DNA from: Roseovarius sp. ZX-A-9
Lineage (GTDB): Bacteria > Pseudomonadota > Alphaproteobacteria > Rhodobacterales > Rhodobacteraceae
Direction of reading: 5' to 3'
Assembly (NCBI RefSeq): GCF_028369135.1
Contig: NZ_JAPWHW010000006.1
Location: 124,001-188,000, forward strand
Length of the DNA stretch: 64,000 bases
Both the position numbers and the translations under genes were made by a program. This document shows positions 1-8,646 of this stretch, piece by piece; position 1 is the first letter of the stretch, and each line of letters opens with the position of its first letter. The notes under the pieces are model-generated. The model searched no databases. It worked only from the letters and a program-made list of their open reading frames with translations, and was not told the DNA's origin.

Positions 1-1217
1 TCATCGACGGGCCGGGCGGCATGTGGTGCGTGCAGATCGGCTATGGTCGCCAGGACATGGCCGACGCCATCGCCAAACAGGTGATGGAAATGCCCTATGC
101 CTCGCCGTGGTCTTCGACCTCGGAACCGGCCGCCGTGCTGGCGCGCAAAATCGCCGAGCTTGCTCCGGGCGACCTGAATAACGTGTTTTTCACCACCGGT
201 GGCTCGACCGCGGTCGATACCGCGCTGCGCACCGTGCAGTTCTATAACAACCGGCTTGGCCGCCCGGACAAGAAGCTGATCCTCGCCCGTGAGAAGGGCT
301 ATCACGGTTCGACCTACCTTGCCTCGACGGTTACGGGCAAGGAACGGTTCAATACCAAGTTCGACAACGCCAGCGATCTGGTGCGCTTCTTGCCGGATGT
401 GAACCCCTATGGGCGGCCCGAAGGCATGACGCTGGAGCAGTGGTGCGATCAGAAGGTCGGTGATCTGGAAGCGATGATCGAGACAGAGGGGGCCGACAAT
501 ATCGGCGCGTTCATCGCCGAGCCGATCCTGTGTTCGGGTGGAGTGATCGTGCCCCCGCCCGGCTATCACAAGCGGACACTGGATATCTGCCGCAAGCATG
601 ACATCCTTTATATCTCGGACGAGGTGGTGACAGGGTTTGGCCGCCTTGGCCACTGGTTCGCGTCAGAGGACGTGTTCGGCATCGTGCCGGACATGATCAC
701 CTGCGCCAAGGGGCTGACCTCGGGTTATCTGCCGCTGGGGGCCTGCATCATGTCCGACGCATTACTGAAACGGATGGAGGCCCCGGCCGGCGAGGAGGTC
801 TTCTACAATGGCTACACCTATTCCGGCCACCCGGTCAGCTGTGCCGCAGCCCTGAAGAATATCGAGATCATGGAAAACGAGGATATCCTCGGCCATGTAC
901 TGCGGGTCACGCCGCATTTTCAGGCTCGGCTGAAACAGATCGGCGAGGATTTCGATATCGTCGGCGACGTGCGCGGCATGGGGTTGCTGGGTTGCATCGA
1001 ATGCCGCCCGGACCTGCCGCAAGAGACGTTCGATGCGCATCTGAAATTCGGCGCGCGGCTCGACATGGTCTGTGAGGAAATGGGTCTGATGCTGCGCCCG
1101 TCCGGCAATATGGCGGTTTTCTCGCCGCCGCTGATCATCACCAAAGACGAAATTGACGATATGTTCGACATCATGGAGGCGGGGCTGAAAAAGCTCAGCG
1201 CAGAATACAATGGTTGA
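1..1217 (+). CDS. Class III (omega) aminotransferase, 5' end outside window
   Basis: PLP-dependent aminotransferase of class III, which moves an amino group from an amine or omega-amino acid to a keto acid such as pyruvate. The frame is already open at base 3 (reading I-D-G-P-G-G before the first internal Met), so the N-terminus lies left of the window. Visible family marks are the [13 protein letters not shown] cofactor-phosphate region, FIAEPI, the [10 protein letters not shown] segment with its PLP-ring aspartate, and the Lys in [13 protein letters not shown] that should form the Schiff base. Its last 8 bases overlap the next gene, so both are probably co-translated. The substrate cannot be read from the sequence. 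Relatives act on putrescine, beta-alanine, taurine or aromatic amines. Confidence 0.9.
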   Translation, partial: IDGPGGMWCVQIGYGRQDMADAIAKQVMEMPYASPWSSTSEPAAVLARKIAELAPGDLNNVFFTTGGSTAVDTALRTVQFYNNRLGRPDKKLILAREKGYHGSTYLASTVTGKERFNTKFDNASDLVRFLPDVNPYGRPEGMTLEQWCDQKVGDLEAMIETEGADNIGAFIAEPILCSGGVIVPPPGYHKRTLDICRKHDILYISDEVVTGFGRLGHWFASEDVFGIVPDMITCAKGLTSGYLPLGACIMSDALLKRMEAPAGEEVFYNGYTYSGHPVSCAAALKNIEIMENEDILGHVLRVTPHFQARLKQIGEDFDIVGDVRGMGLLGCIECRPDLPQETFDAHLKFGARLDMVCEEMGLMLRPSGNMAVFSPPLIITKDEIDDMFDIMEAGLKKLSAEYNG

Positions 1218-2001
1218 TATCAAGAGACTGAAGAACGACCCGGCCAGCGTGGCAGAAACCCTGCTGAAGGATGGCGCGGTGATCGTGGAAAACCTGGCGG
1301 AGCCTGCTCTGCTGGATCAGATACTGGCGGATTTCGATGCGCCGTTCGAGGAGCAGGGCGACAAGTTCGCCAATGACTTCAACGGGTACAAGACGCGCCG
1401 TCTGGCCAGCATCCTGGCCTACAGCACCGCGTCGGCGGACCTGATCGCGCATCCATTGGTGATGGGGGTTGCCGACCGCGTGCTGAAACGCCACTGCACC
1501 AACTACCGACTGGGCAGTTCCACCGCGATCGAAATTCACCCCGGTGAAGGCGGCCAGCAGTTGCACCGAGACGATGATTTCTATCCCATTCGCATCCCCG
1601 GCGTGGAGTTCCAGATTTCCGCCATGTGGGCGCTGACGGACTTCACGCTGGAAAACGGCGCAACCCGCGTGGTGCCCGGATCCCAAGACCTGCGCAAGAT
1701 CGCCGATATCCCCGAGACGGACGTGACGCAGGCCGTGATGCCGCGCGGGTCTGTCCTGTTCTACCTCGGCGGCGCGGTGCATGGCGGCGGCAAGAATGAA
1801 AGCGACGCCCCGCGCACCGGCCTGATCACCACCTATTCGCTGGGCTGGCTGCGGCAGGAAGAAAACATGTATCTGTCCGTGCCCCGTGAAAAGGCAGACG
1901 CCTACCCCGAACATGTCCGCCGCCTGATGGGCTATCAGGCGCATGGGCCGTATCTGGGCGTCTACCCGGACGATCCCGACGGTTACTGGTTCGACGCCTG
2001 A
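1210..2001 (+). CDS. PhyH-family Fe(II)/2-oxoglutarate dioxygenase
   Basis: A 263-residue protein of the phytanoyl-CoA dioxygenase (PhyH) family: cupin-fold enzymes that hydroxylate small molecules using Fe(II), O2 and usually 2-oxoglutarate. The facial triad is visible as HRDDD (His and Asp about residues 118-120) and a distal His in GGAVHGGG, followed by a conserved Arg in [10 protein letters not shown] that should bind the co-substrate carboxylate. The start overlaps the aminotransferase stop by 8 bases, so the pair probably works on the same amine or its product. The 3' end overlaps the convergent acetyltransferase gene by 19 bp. The substrate is unknown; bacterial relatives include ectoine hydroxylase and many uncharacterised proteins. 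Confidence 0.85.
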   Translation: MVDIKRLKNDPASVAETLLKDGAVIVENLAEPALLDQILADFDAPFEEQGDKFANDFNGYKTRRLASILAYSTASADLIAHPLVMGVADRVLKRHCTNYRLGSSTAIEIHPGEGGQQLHRDDDFYPIRIPGVEFQISAMWALTDFTLENGATRVVPGSQDLRKIADIPETDVTQAVMPRGSVLFYLGGAVHGGGKNESDAPRTGLITTYSLGWLRQEENMYLSVPREKADAYPEHVRRLMGYQAHGPYLGVYPDDPDGYWFDA

Positions 2002-2582
2002 GCGGCGCACCATTCGGCGCGGGTGATCTCGAACCACGGCAGCTCTTCGGCATAGGCGCGCCCTGTGCCGCAATCGCGCATGCCGCATCTCAGTAACACC
2101 CGTTGGGATGCGGCATTATCCGGGTCCGTGCAGGCCACCACCTGATCAAGCGTGGTGGCCTCGAACGCAAAACGCAGCAGGCGCGCGCAAATCTCGGTGG
2201 CATAACCCTGCCCCCAGGCGCTGCGTTTGAGCATGTAGCCCACTTCGATCGGATCGTCGGGATAGGCTTCCGGCACCAGTTTTGCCCAATCGGTTTCAGT
2301 GCCCTCGACCGGAATCGGCGTCAGAACGCCATCGCCCACCTTTTCGCCGGTGTCGCGCAATTCGGCGCACCACATGCCGACCCGCCCACCCGCCCCGCGC
2401 CGGGTGATCTGCAGCATGATCTTTGCGACGGCTTCCGGCGTGGCCGTATCACAGACGAATTTTGTCACTTCCGGATCACACAGCACTGCGCACGCGATAT
2501 CTATGTCCAGCGGCGAATAGGGCCGCAGGCGCAGGCGCGGCGTGTCCAGCACCAATGCATCGGCTGTCAGCGGTGTGATCAT
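1983..2582 (-). CDS. GNAT family N-acetyltransferase (RimJ/RimL type)
   Basis: A 199-residue acetyl-CoA-dependent N-acetyltransferase. It shows the usual opening [15 protein letters not shown], the central [19 protein letters not shown] stretch that carries the acetyl-CoA pyrophosphate loop (WGQGYATE), and [19 protein letters not shown] near the C-terminus, all typical of the RimJ/RimL-like branch that acetylates protein N-termini or small amines. The start is placed at the ATG at 2582 because it overlaps the stop of the upstream methyltransferase as ATGA. A longer reading exists but would run deep into that gene. The acceptor is unknown. Confidence 0.85.
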   Translation of the reverse strand: MITPLTADALVLDTPRLRLRPYSPLDIDIACAVLCDPEVTKFVCDTATPEAVAKIMLQITRRGAGGRVGMWCAELRDTGEKVGDGVLTPIPVEGTETDWAKLVPEAYPDDPIEVGYMLKRSAWGQGYATEICARLLRFAFEATTLDQVVACTDPDNAASQRVLLRCGMRDCGTGRAYAEELPWFEITRAEWCAAQASNQ

Positions 2583-3358
2583 GCCGGTTTTCGGCCACGG
2601 ATGTGATGCGGGCAATGCTCGCCCGATTGCAGCACCGGCATCATCGCCTGCCATGTCCTGATCTGTTCGGCGATGAAATCCGCGCCATAGCGCGCCTCCC
2701 ACTTCGCGCGGTCAGAGCCTGCAAGGCTTTCCAGTTCCGCGCGCGCGACCTCGGCGTACCAGGGGTTGCGATTGACCAGTTCAACATCCGTGAACCCTGC
2801 GTCCTGCATTGCCGCCGCGTAGCGCGCGGGCGACGCCATGGCAAATTCCAGCGCCTCGGCGGCGATGTAACGCGTCATCTCGGGCGACGGTGCCTCGTCA
2901 TGCGAAATCAGCCAGTCCGAAGCGGCGAACATGCCGCCCGGCTTCAACACGCGAAACGCATCCATCGCCAGCGTTTCCTTGTCCGGGATGTGGATGATGG
3001 AATCCTTGGAAAACACCACATCGAACGTGCCATCCGCAAAAGGAAGTGGCCCCGGCGTCACCTTCTGGATCGTAACCCGGTCTGTCAGCCCGGCAGCCTC
3101 TGCCCGTTGCCGCGCCGCGAGGCACACCGGATCCTCGACATCGATACCGGTCACGTGGCCGACACCGTGGGTCCGCACCAGTTCCAGCGCGATGGCGCCA
3201 GAACCGCAGCCGATATCGAGCACATGCCGCCCCGTCAGATCGACGCCATCAATGACCCGCGCCACCTCATCCGCACCGCCCGGCGACAGATAGCCCTCGC
3301 CCCAGAGCTCCTCGAGAAAGTCGATATGCAGCTGGTCGTAAAGATCGTCGTCGGTCAT
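2579..3358 (-). CDS. SAM-dependent methyltransferase, phosphoethanolamine N-methyltransferase-like
   Basis: A class I SAM methyltransferase of about 259 residues. Motif I is VLDIGCGSGAIALEL, followed by VTGIDVEDP with the acidic residue that binds the SAM ribose. The opening region (LWGEGYLSPGG) and the FSKDSIIHIPDKETL plus LKPGG...SDW segments resemble phosphoethanolamine N-methyltransferases (PMT), which methylate phosphoethanolamine towards phosphocholine. They also resemble related ubiquinone/sarcosine-type enzymes. The start at 3358 follows a GGTGG ribosome site; an in-frame ATG at 3370 is the alternative. The gene is translationally coupled to the acetyltransferase. The PMT assignment is a resemblance only. 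Confidence 0.75.
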   Translation of the reverse strand: MTDDDLYDQLHIDFLEELWGEGYLSPGGADEVARVIDGVDLTGRHVLDIGCGSGAIALELVRTHGVGHVTGIDVEDPVCLAARQRAEAAGLTDRVTIQKVTPGPLPFADGTFDVVFSKDSIIHIPDKETLAMDAFRVLKPGGMFAASDWLISHDEAPSPEMTRYIAAEALEFAMASPARYAAAMQDAGFTDVELVNRNPWYAEVARAELESLAGSDRAKWEARYGADFIAEQIRTWQAMMPVLQSGEHCPHHIRGRKPA

Positions 3359-3490
3359 GAAGCCACCCATTGAACTGCTGTTCAGTCGAGCTTCTCGCGA
3401 AATCGGTCGCAAAACAAGGGGTTTGAGCATATCCGGAAAACATGCCCTGCCGTTCACTGCCGCGCTGAATTTATCCCTGCGATCTATGTG

Positions 3491-6400
3491 CTACTCAGCA
3501 GGCTCGCCGTTTGCCACGGCGCGCAGTTCTTCTTCCAGCGCCTCGCCGCTTGATGCTCGTGACTGCGACAACCCGCTGACCAGCGCATAGGCCGCAGGTG
3601 TCAGAAAGAGCGTGAACACCGCCGCCAGCCCCAGCCCGCCGACAATCACCCAGCCGATGGCCGCGCGCGCCTCTGCCCCCGGCCCGGTGCCAAGGATCAG
3701 CGGCAGCCCCGACATCACCGTGCAGATCAACGTCATCGAGATGGGCCGCAACCGGGCGCGCGCCGCATCAAAGGCGGCATCGGCCACCGACAGGCCCCGA
3801 TCGCGCAGCTGGTCGGCAAATTCCACAAGCAGGATGCCGTTCTTGGCCATCACCCCGATCAGCATCAGTACCCCGATCTGGCTGTAGATGTTGATCGTCG
3901 TGCCGGTCAGCATCAAGGCATAGATCGCTGCACATACGCCAAACGGAACGGTCGTCATCACCACCAGCGCGCTGGTCACGCTTTCGAACTGTGCCAGCAG
4001 CACCAGAAAGACCACCAGCAGCGCGATTACATAGGTGATCGTCATCGCCGAGGACGTCTCGTCCAGCGACGCGGCCTCACCAAGAAATATCAGGCTGATA
4101 CCGTCCGGCAATGTCTGTTGCGCCAGCGCACGCACCTCTTCCATCACTTCGCGCAGCGTGATCTCGGGTGCCACCGATGCGTCGATCTCGATGGCGCGAC
4201 GCTGCGCATGGCGGTCCAACTCTGCCGCAACGCCTTTTTCCTCAAGGGTCACGATCTGGCTGAGCGGCACCAGATTGCCATCTTCCGAGCGCACATAGAG
4301 GTTCATCAGATCGACCGGGTCGCGCACGGCCCCAGCCGCCGATTGCAGCAGGATCGGCACCGCCTCGTCCTCGATGGTCAGTTCTGCCACCTCGTCCTCG
4401 TCAATCAAGGCCCGCAGCGTCACCGACAGGGTGGACATCGGCACGCGCAGATCCGAGGCGCGCTCGCGGTCCACCCCGATGCTCAGCTGCGGCTGGGTCG
4501 CCTGATACTGGACGCGGATGCCCGAGACGCCGGGCACGTTCTCCAGCGCGATGGCGAAATCATCGGCGGCCTCGGCAATTTCGGGATGGGTCGGCCCCAG
4601 CAGCGCGACCTTGATCCCGCCCCCCGATGCGCCGCGCAATCCCAGACTGTTGCCCGGCCATGCCTGTGCCCGCGCGCCCGGCAATGCGTTCAGATCGCTG
4701 CGGATCGCCGCCTCGATATCGGCCTGACTGATCTCGCGCTCGTGCCACGGTATCAGCCGCAAACCGATGCTGCCGCGATTGAGGTCATAGCGCCCGGTGA
4801 TCGAATAGAGGCCCTGCGCCACGCCCTGTTCGACATAGGGCCGCAAGGTGTTCTCGACCTGCACCACCTGCCGGTCAGTGTATTCAAGGCCCGTCCCGTC
4901 CGGCCCCTGCAACCAGACGTTGACAAAGCCGCGATCCTCGGGCGGCACCAGCTCTTCGCCGAGATCGTCGTAAACCAGCGCCGCGCCACCCGCCAGCACG
5001 CCAGCGGCCACCAGCGTGACCAGCGGCGCGCGAATCATCGGGCGGATCATCGCGGCATAGAGCGCGGCAATCGGGCGGCCAATGGCAATGAACAGCCCGT
5101 CTTCCGCCCCCAGCCGCCCCGCCCGCGAAGCCAGCATCGGGCACATGGTCAGCGCCACGAAGGACGAGATTGCCACTGTGACCGCAAGGACAAAGCCGAA
5201 CTCGGTAAAGAGCCGCCCCGCGTCTCCGGGCAGGAACGAGATCGGCACGAAGACCGCGATCAAGGTCAGCGTCGTGGCGATCACCGCAAAGAACACCTGC
5301 CCCGAGCCGATGACAGCCGCGGCGCGCGGGCCCATGCCGTCCTGTTGGCGGCGCTGGATGTTCTCGGTCACGACGATGGCATCGTCCACCACCAGCCCGG
5401 TCGCCAGCACCAACGCCAGAAGCGTGACCAGATTGATCGAGAACCCCATCAGCCAGATCCCCGCGACCGACCCGATCAGCGCGATGGGAATGGTGATCGC
5501 CGGAATGAGGGTTGCGCGCAGTTGCCCGAAAAACACCCAGATCACCGCGATCACGATCACCAGCGCCAGCACGAGCGTCTTCAGCACCTCGGCAATCGAG
5601 CCTTCGATGAATACGGCGTCGTCGCTGCTGATCTGGAAACCCAGATCGGGAAAGCGCAACTGCAACTGCCCGATGGCGCGGCGCACATCGTTCGATATCT
5701 GCACCGTGTTCGATTGTGCCTGCCGGACGATCCCGAGGCTGACCACCTGCCGCCCGTTCAGCCGGGCGATGCTGTCGGCCGTGGCCATGCTGAAATAGAC
5801 CTCTGCGACATCGCCCATCCGCACCTTGTCGCGCAACATCAGGTCCTCGATCCGCTTGGGGTCGGCCACGGTGGCATCGGCGCGCACCAGCACCTCGAGC
5901 GGGCCAGAGGTAAAACTGCCCACCGGCACATCGAACTGCGCCGCGCGCAGCACATCGGCCACCTCGCCGATCGACAGCCCGAACGCGGCCAGCCGGTCCG
6001 GCCGGACCTCGACCCGCATCACCCGCTTTCGGTCGCCAAACAACACCACTTCGGCCACGCCATCGACGGCAGTGAATTCGGTCGCGATGGCATCTTCTAC
6101 CAGCCGCGTCAGGGCGTCGATCGAGCGGGTGTCGCTCCATACCGCTATGTCCATGATCGGATTGGCGTTCTGTTCGGATTTGACCACAAAGAGGTCTTCG
6201 ACGCCGGCCGGCAGGCGGTTCTCGATCCGGCTGACCGCCTCGCGTACGTCGTTCGACGCGGTGGCCAGATCACGGTCCGGGTTGAACTCTACCCGCATGC
6301 GAACATTGCCTTCCTCCGACGAGGTTCGCACCCCCTCAACACCCGCAACGCGCGCCACGGCGCCTTCGATCAAGGACGCGACCTCGGCATCGACGGTGGT

Positions 6401-6583
6401 TGGCGACGCGCCGGGATAGTTGGCGCGCACAGACACCACCGGGCGATCCACATCGGGCAATTCGCGCACTTCGACGCCAAAGAGCGCACCGATCCCCGCG
6501 ATCACGATCAGCAGGCTCATCACCGCCGCCATGTATGGGCGGCGCACGCTGAGTTCGCTGATGCCGCGGCCACCGATCATCAT
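3491..6583 (-). CDS. RND efflux pump inner-membrane permease (AcrB/HAE1 type)
   Basis: A 1030-residue inner-membrane proton-driven exporter of the RND superfamily, the length expected for AcrB/MexB/VexF-like pumps. It starts with the first transmembrane helix (PYMAAVMSLLIVIAGIGALFG), then a large periplasmic porter loop. The helix 4 proton-relay segment LLALVLATGLVVDDAIVVTEN carries the paired Asp residues. A second large periplasmic loop and helices 7-12 follow, including IGVLMLIGVMAKNGILLVEFA. Its start overlaps the stop of the adaptor gene as ATGA, so the two are one operon. No outer-membrane channel gene is nearby, so a TolC encoded elsewhere is presumably used. The substrates are unknown. 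Confidence 0.93.
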   Translation of the reverse strand: MMIGGRGISELSVRRPYMAAVMSLLIVIAGIGALFGVEVRELPDVDRPVVSVRANYPGASPTTVDAEVASLIEGAVARVAGVEGVRTSSEEGNVRMRVEFNPDRDLATASNDVREAVSRIENRLPAGVEDLFVVKSEQNANPIMDIAVWSDTRSIDALTRLVEDAIATEFTAVDGVAEVVLFGDRKRVMRVEVRPDRLAAFGLSIGEVADVLRAAQFDVPVGSFTSGPLEVLVRADATVADPKRIEDLMLRDKVRMGDVAEVYFSMATADSIARLNGRQVVSLGIVRQAQSNTVQISNDVRRAIGQLQLRFPDLGFQISSDDAVFIEGSIAEVLKTLVLALVIVIAVIWVFFGQLRATLIPAITIPIALIGSVAGIWLMGFSINLVTLLALVLATGLVVDDAIVVTENIQRRQQDGMGPRAAAVIGSGQVFFAVIATTLTLIAVFVPISFLPGDAGRLFTEFGFVLAVTVAISSFVALTMCPMLASRAGRLGAEDGLFIAIGRPIAALYAAMIRPMIRAPLVTLVAAGVLAGGAALVYDDLGEELVPPEDRGFVNVWLQGPDGTGLEYTDRQVVQVENTLRPYVEQGVAQGLYSITGRYDLNRGSIGLRLIPWHEREISQADIEAAIRSDLNALPGARAQAWPGNSLGLRGASGGGIKVALLGPTHPEIAEAADDFAIALENVPGVSGIRVQYQATQPQLSIGVDRERASDLRVPMSTLSVTLRALIDEDEVAELTIEDEAVPILLQSAAGAVRDPVDLMNLYVRSEDGNLVPLSQIVTLEEKGVAAELDRHAQRRAIEIDASVAPEITLREVMEEVRALAQQTLPDGISLIFLGEAASLDETSSAMTITYVIALLVVFLVLLAQFESVTSALVVMTTVPFGVCAAIYALMLTGTTINIYSQIGVLMLIGVMAKNGILLVEFADQLRDRGLSVADAAFDAARARLRPISMTLICTVMSGLPLILGTGPGAEARAAIGWVIVGGLGLAAVFTLFLTPAAYALVSGLSQSRASSGEALEEELRAVANGEPAE

Positions 6584-7689
6584 GAGCTGCCATCCCCGCG
6601 CGCATTCAGCACATTCACCGCGATTCCGGGCCGTAGGCGCTGCGTGCCTTCGACGACCACCGCATCGCCTTCGTCAAGCGGCCCCTCGACGATCACACGC
6701 CCCGCACGGCGGCGCACCATGCGCAGCTCGACGGGCTCGGCGATACCATCGTTCACGCGCCAGACATGCAGCGCACCGCGCGAGAATTGCAGCGCCAGTT
6801 CCGGCACCGATGGGTAGGTCGGGCCGGGCAGATCAAGCGTCAGGGCAAAGGAGGCACCTGGGCGGAACTTGTCGTCGCTATTGTCGATGGCGGCGCGCAC
6901 CCGCGCGGTTCGGGTAACAGCAGCGATGCGGCTGTCGATGGCGGTGATCGTACCTGCGAATTGCTGGCGCTCCATCGACGGCGTGCTGGCCGACACCGCG
7001 AGGCCGGGTGAGACCCGCGACAGCAGCGCCTCGGGCAGGTCGAATTCCACCAGAATCTGGCTGCGGTCGTCGTAGCTGGCGACCACCTCGGCCTCGTTGA
7101 CGCGTTCGCCTTTCTCGACCGTGGCAAGGCCCGCCACCCCGTCGAACGGCGCGCGCAGCACACGGTCATCGAGATCCGCCTTTGCCTTTTCCAGTTCGAT
7201 GGTGGCGACCTCATAGGTGGTCTGCACTTCCTCCATCCGGGCCGCAGCCGCGACTCCGCTGTCTTGCAGGCGGCTGTACCTGTCCTGCGCCAAGGTGGCC
7301 TGCGCAAGCCGTGCCTCGGCGAGCGCGACAGCAAGGCGCTGATCGATGTCCTTCAAGCGCAGCAGGACATCGCCGGTCCGGAACTTGCGCCCCGGCGCAA
7401 TGTTGAATTCAACGATCTCGCCCGTGGACGGTGCGCGCAATGTCACCGACTTGAGCGCAAAACCGGTACCTATGGCTGAAAATGTCAGATCGTCGCGCAT
7501 TAGGCGCACCTGATCCACGATCACCGGCGCGGCATTAGAGGTAGACACCACCCCCCCACCCTGACCGGGTTCGGCACCGAAGGACGCCCAGAGCGCGCCC
7601 AGTTCGGCACGGTTCTGCCAGCCCAGCGCCGCACCTGCGAGCAGCATCGCCGATAGAATGGCCTGTTTCCAGAATGCGGTGCGTTTCAT
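6580..7689 (-). CDS. RND efflux periplasmic adaptor subunit (membrane fusion protein)
   Basis: A 369-residue HlyD/AcrA-type adaptor that links the RND permease to an outer-membrane channel. An N-terminal hydrophobic segment (about residues 10-25) anchors it. A biotinyl-lipoyl-like half-motif follows (LRAPSTGEIVEFNIAPGRKFRTGDVLLRL), then an alpha-helical hairpin (about residues 115-165), the second lipoyl half (VLRAPFDGVAGLATVEKGERV) and a beta-barrel domain. The start at 7689 has a GGAG ribosome site about 9 bases upstream. It is the first gene of a two-gene operon with the permease. Confidence 0.92.
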   Translation of the reverse strand: MKRTAFWKQAILSAMLLAGAALGWQNRAELGALWASFGAEPGQGGGVVSTSNAAPVIVDQVRLMRDDLTFSAIGTGFALKSVTLRAPSTGEIVEFNIAPGRKFRTGDVLLRLKDIDQRLAVALAEARLAQATLAQDRYSRLQDSGVAAAARMEEVQTTYEVATIELEKAKADLDDRVLRAPFDGVAGLATVEKGERVNEAEVVASYDDRSQILVEFDLPEALLSRVSPGLAVSASTPSMERQQFAGTITAIDSRIAAVTRTARVRAAIDNSDDKFRPGASFALTLDLPGPTYPSVPELALQFSRGALHVWRVNDGIAEPVELRMVRRRAGRVIVEGPLDEGDAVVVEGTQRLRPGIAVNVLNARGDGSS

Positions 7690-7746
7690 GCAGGTTGCTC
7701 CGGCAGCAGCAGGTTACGACTGGGGCAATCTACCACAAAACGTTGC

Positions 7747-7782
7747 GCCCCATGCAAGGGACAAGACTCCCTTGCATGGGGC
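7747..7782 (-). terminator. Perfect 15-bp stem-loop after the cox operon
   Basis: Two perfectly complementary 15-base arms (7747-7761 and 7768-7782) flank a 6-base loop. The hairpin lies between the coxM stop and the start of the efflux adaptor, both on the minus strand, so it most likely ends cox transcription and insulates the pump operon. Reading leftwards, a TTTT run appears about 9 bases past the stem, so it is not a textbook intrinsic terminator. Processing or attenuation is possible. Confidence 0.65.
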
Positions 7783-7837
7783 ACGCATTGTGGCTGGCAG
7801 GAACCACCGGAGCAATCGGCCCCGATGGCCCGGCTTT

Positions 7838-8632
7838 CTATGCCGCCGCGACGGCGCGTTTTGCCATGACCTTGATCAGATGCGCACGGTAATCAGCGGA
7901 TCCGTGTATGTCCGAAATCAGACCGTCTTCAGAGACATCGACACTGTCCAGCGCCCCTGCCGACCAGTCAGACGCCAGCGCCGCCTCCAGCCCGGCGTGC
8001 CGGAACACGCCATCGTCCCCTGCGCCGGTCACGGCGACACGCACACCATGCGGGCCGTCAGCGACAAAGACACCGACCAGCGCAAAGAGCGATGCGGGCT
8101 GGGCGAACTTGGCATAGGCCGCTTTGGCTGGCGCATCAACGCGGACCGAGGTGATGATTTCGCCCTCTTCCAGCGCGGTAGCGAACATGCCCTGGAAATA
8201 GTCATCGGCGCTGATCTGCCGCGTGTTGGTCACGATGGTGGCCCCCAGCGCCAACATGGCCGAAGGGTAACACGCCGCCGGATCGTTGTTGGCCAGTGAC
8301 CCGCCGATCGTGCCCATGTTGCGCACCGCCGGATCGCCGATGTTGCCAGCGAGTGCTGCAAGGCCCGGACAATGCTTGCGCACAACGGCGCTGCCCGCCA
8401 CTTCGGCGTGGGTGGTTGCCGCACCGATGACCAGTGTGTCACCGTCAATGCAGGCTCCCACCATGCCGTCGATACCGCGGATGTCCACCAGATCGCTGGG
8501 CGAGGCGAGGTGTTGTTTCATCGTCGCCAGCAATGTCTGCCCACCGGCCAGAACCATCGCCTCTTCGCCCGCCGCGAGGGCGGCAACAGCGTCGTCGATG
8601 GTATTCGGTTTGTGATATTTTACGGGATACAT
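7838..8632 (-). CDS. coxM: FAD-binding medium subunit of form II carbon monoxide dehydrogenase-type hydroxylase
   Basis: A 264-residue flavoprotein subunit of a molybdenum hydroxylase of the xanthine oxidase family. The N-terminal FAD-binding domain shows VLAGGQTLLATMKQ and the AGNIGDPAVRNMGTIGGSLANNDPA stretch, the two glycine-rich FAD-binding loops of this family. It passes electrons from the 2Fe-2S subunit to the acceptor. It is the last gene of the coxG-S-L-M operon, 14 bases after coxL. The S-L-M order is the one typical of form II operons; form I is M-S-L. Confidence 0.9.
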   Translation of the reverse strand: MYPVKYHKPNTIDDAVAALAAGEEAMVLAGGQTLLATMKQHLASPSDLVDIRGIDGMVGACIDGDTLVIGAATTHAEVAGSAVVRKHCPGLAALAGNIGDPAVRNMGTIGGSLANNDPAACYPSAMLALGATIVTNTRQISADDYFQGMFATALEEGEIITSVRVDAPAKAAYAKFAQPASLFALVGVFVADGPHGVRVAVTGAGDDGVFRHAGLEAALASDWSAGALDSVDVSEDGLISDIHGSADYRAHLIKVMAKRAVAAA

Positions 8633-8646
8633 CTTCTGTCTCCTCC

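Noticed and set aside
4118..6817. An 899-codon open frame on the plus strand opposite the RND permease
   Set aside because: It mirrors a clearly real RND pump gene on the other strand. Its protein is rich in His, Arg, Asp and Gln, as is usual for antisense frames of high-GC genes, and it has no family motifs.
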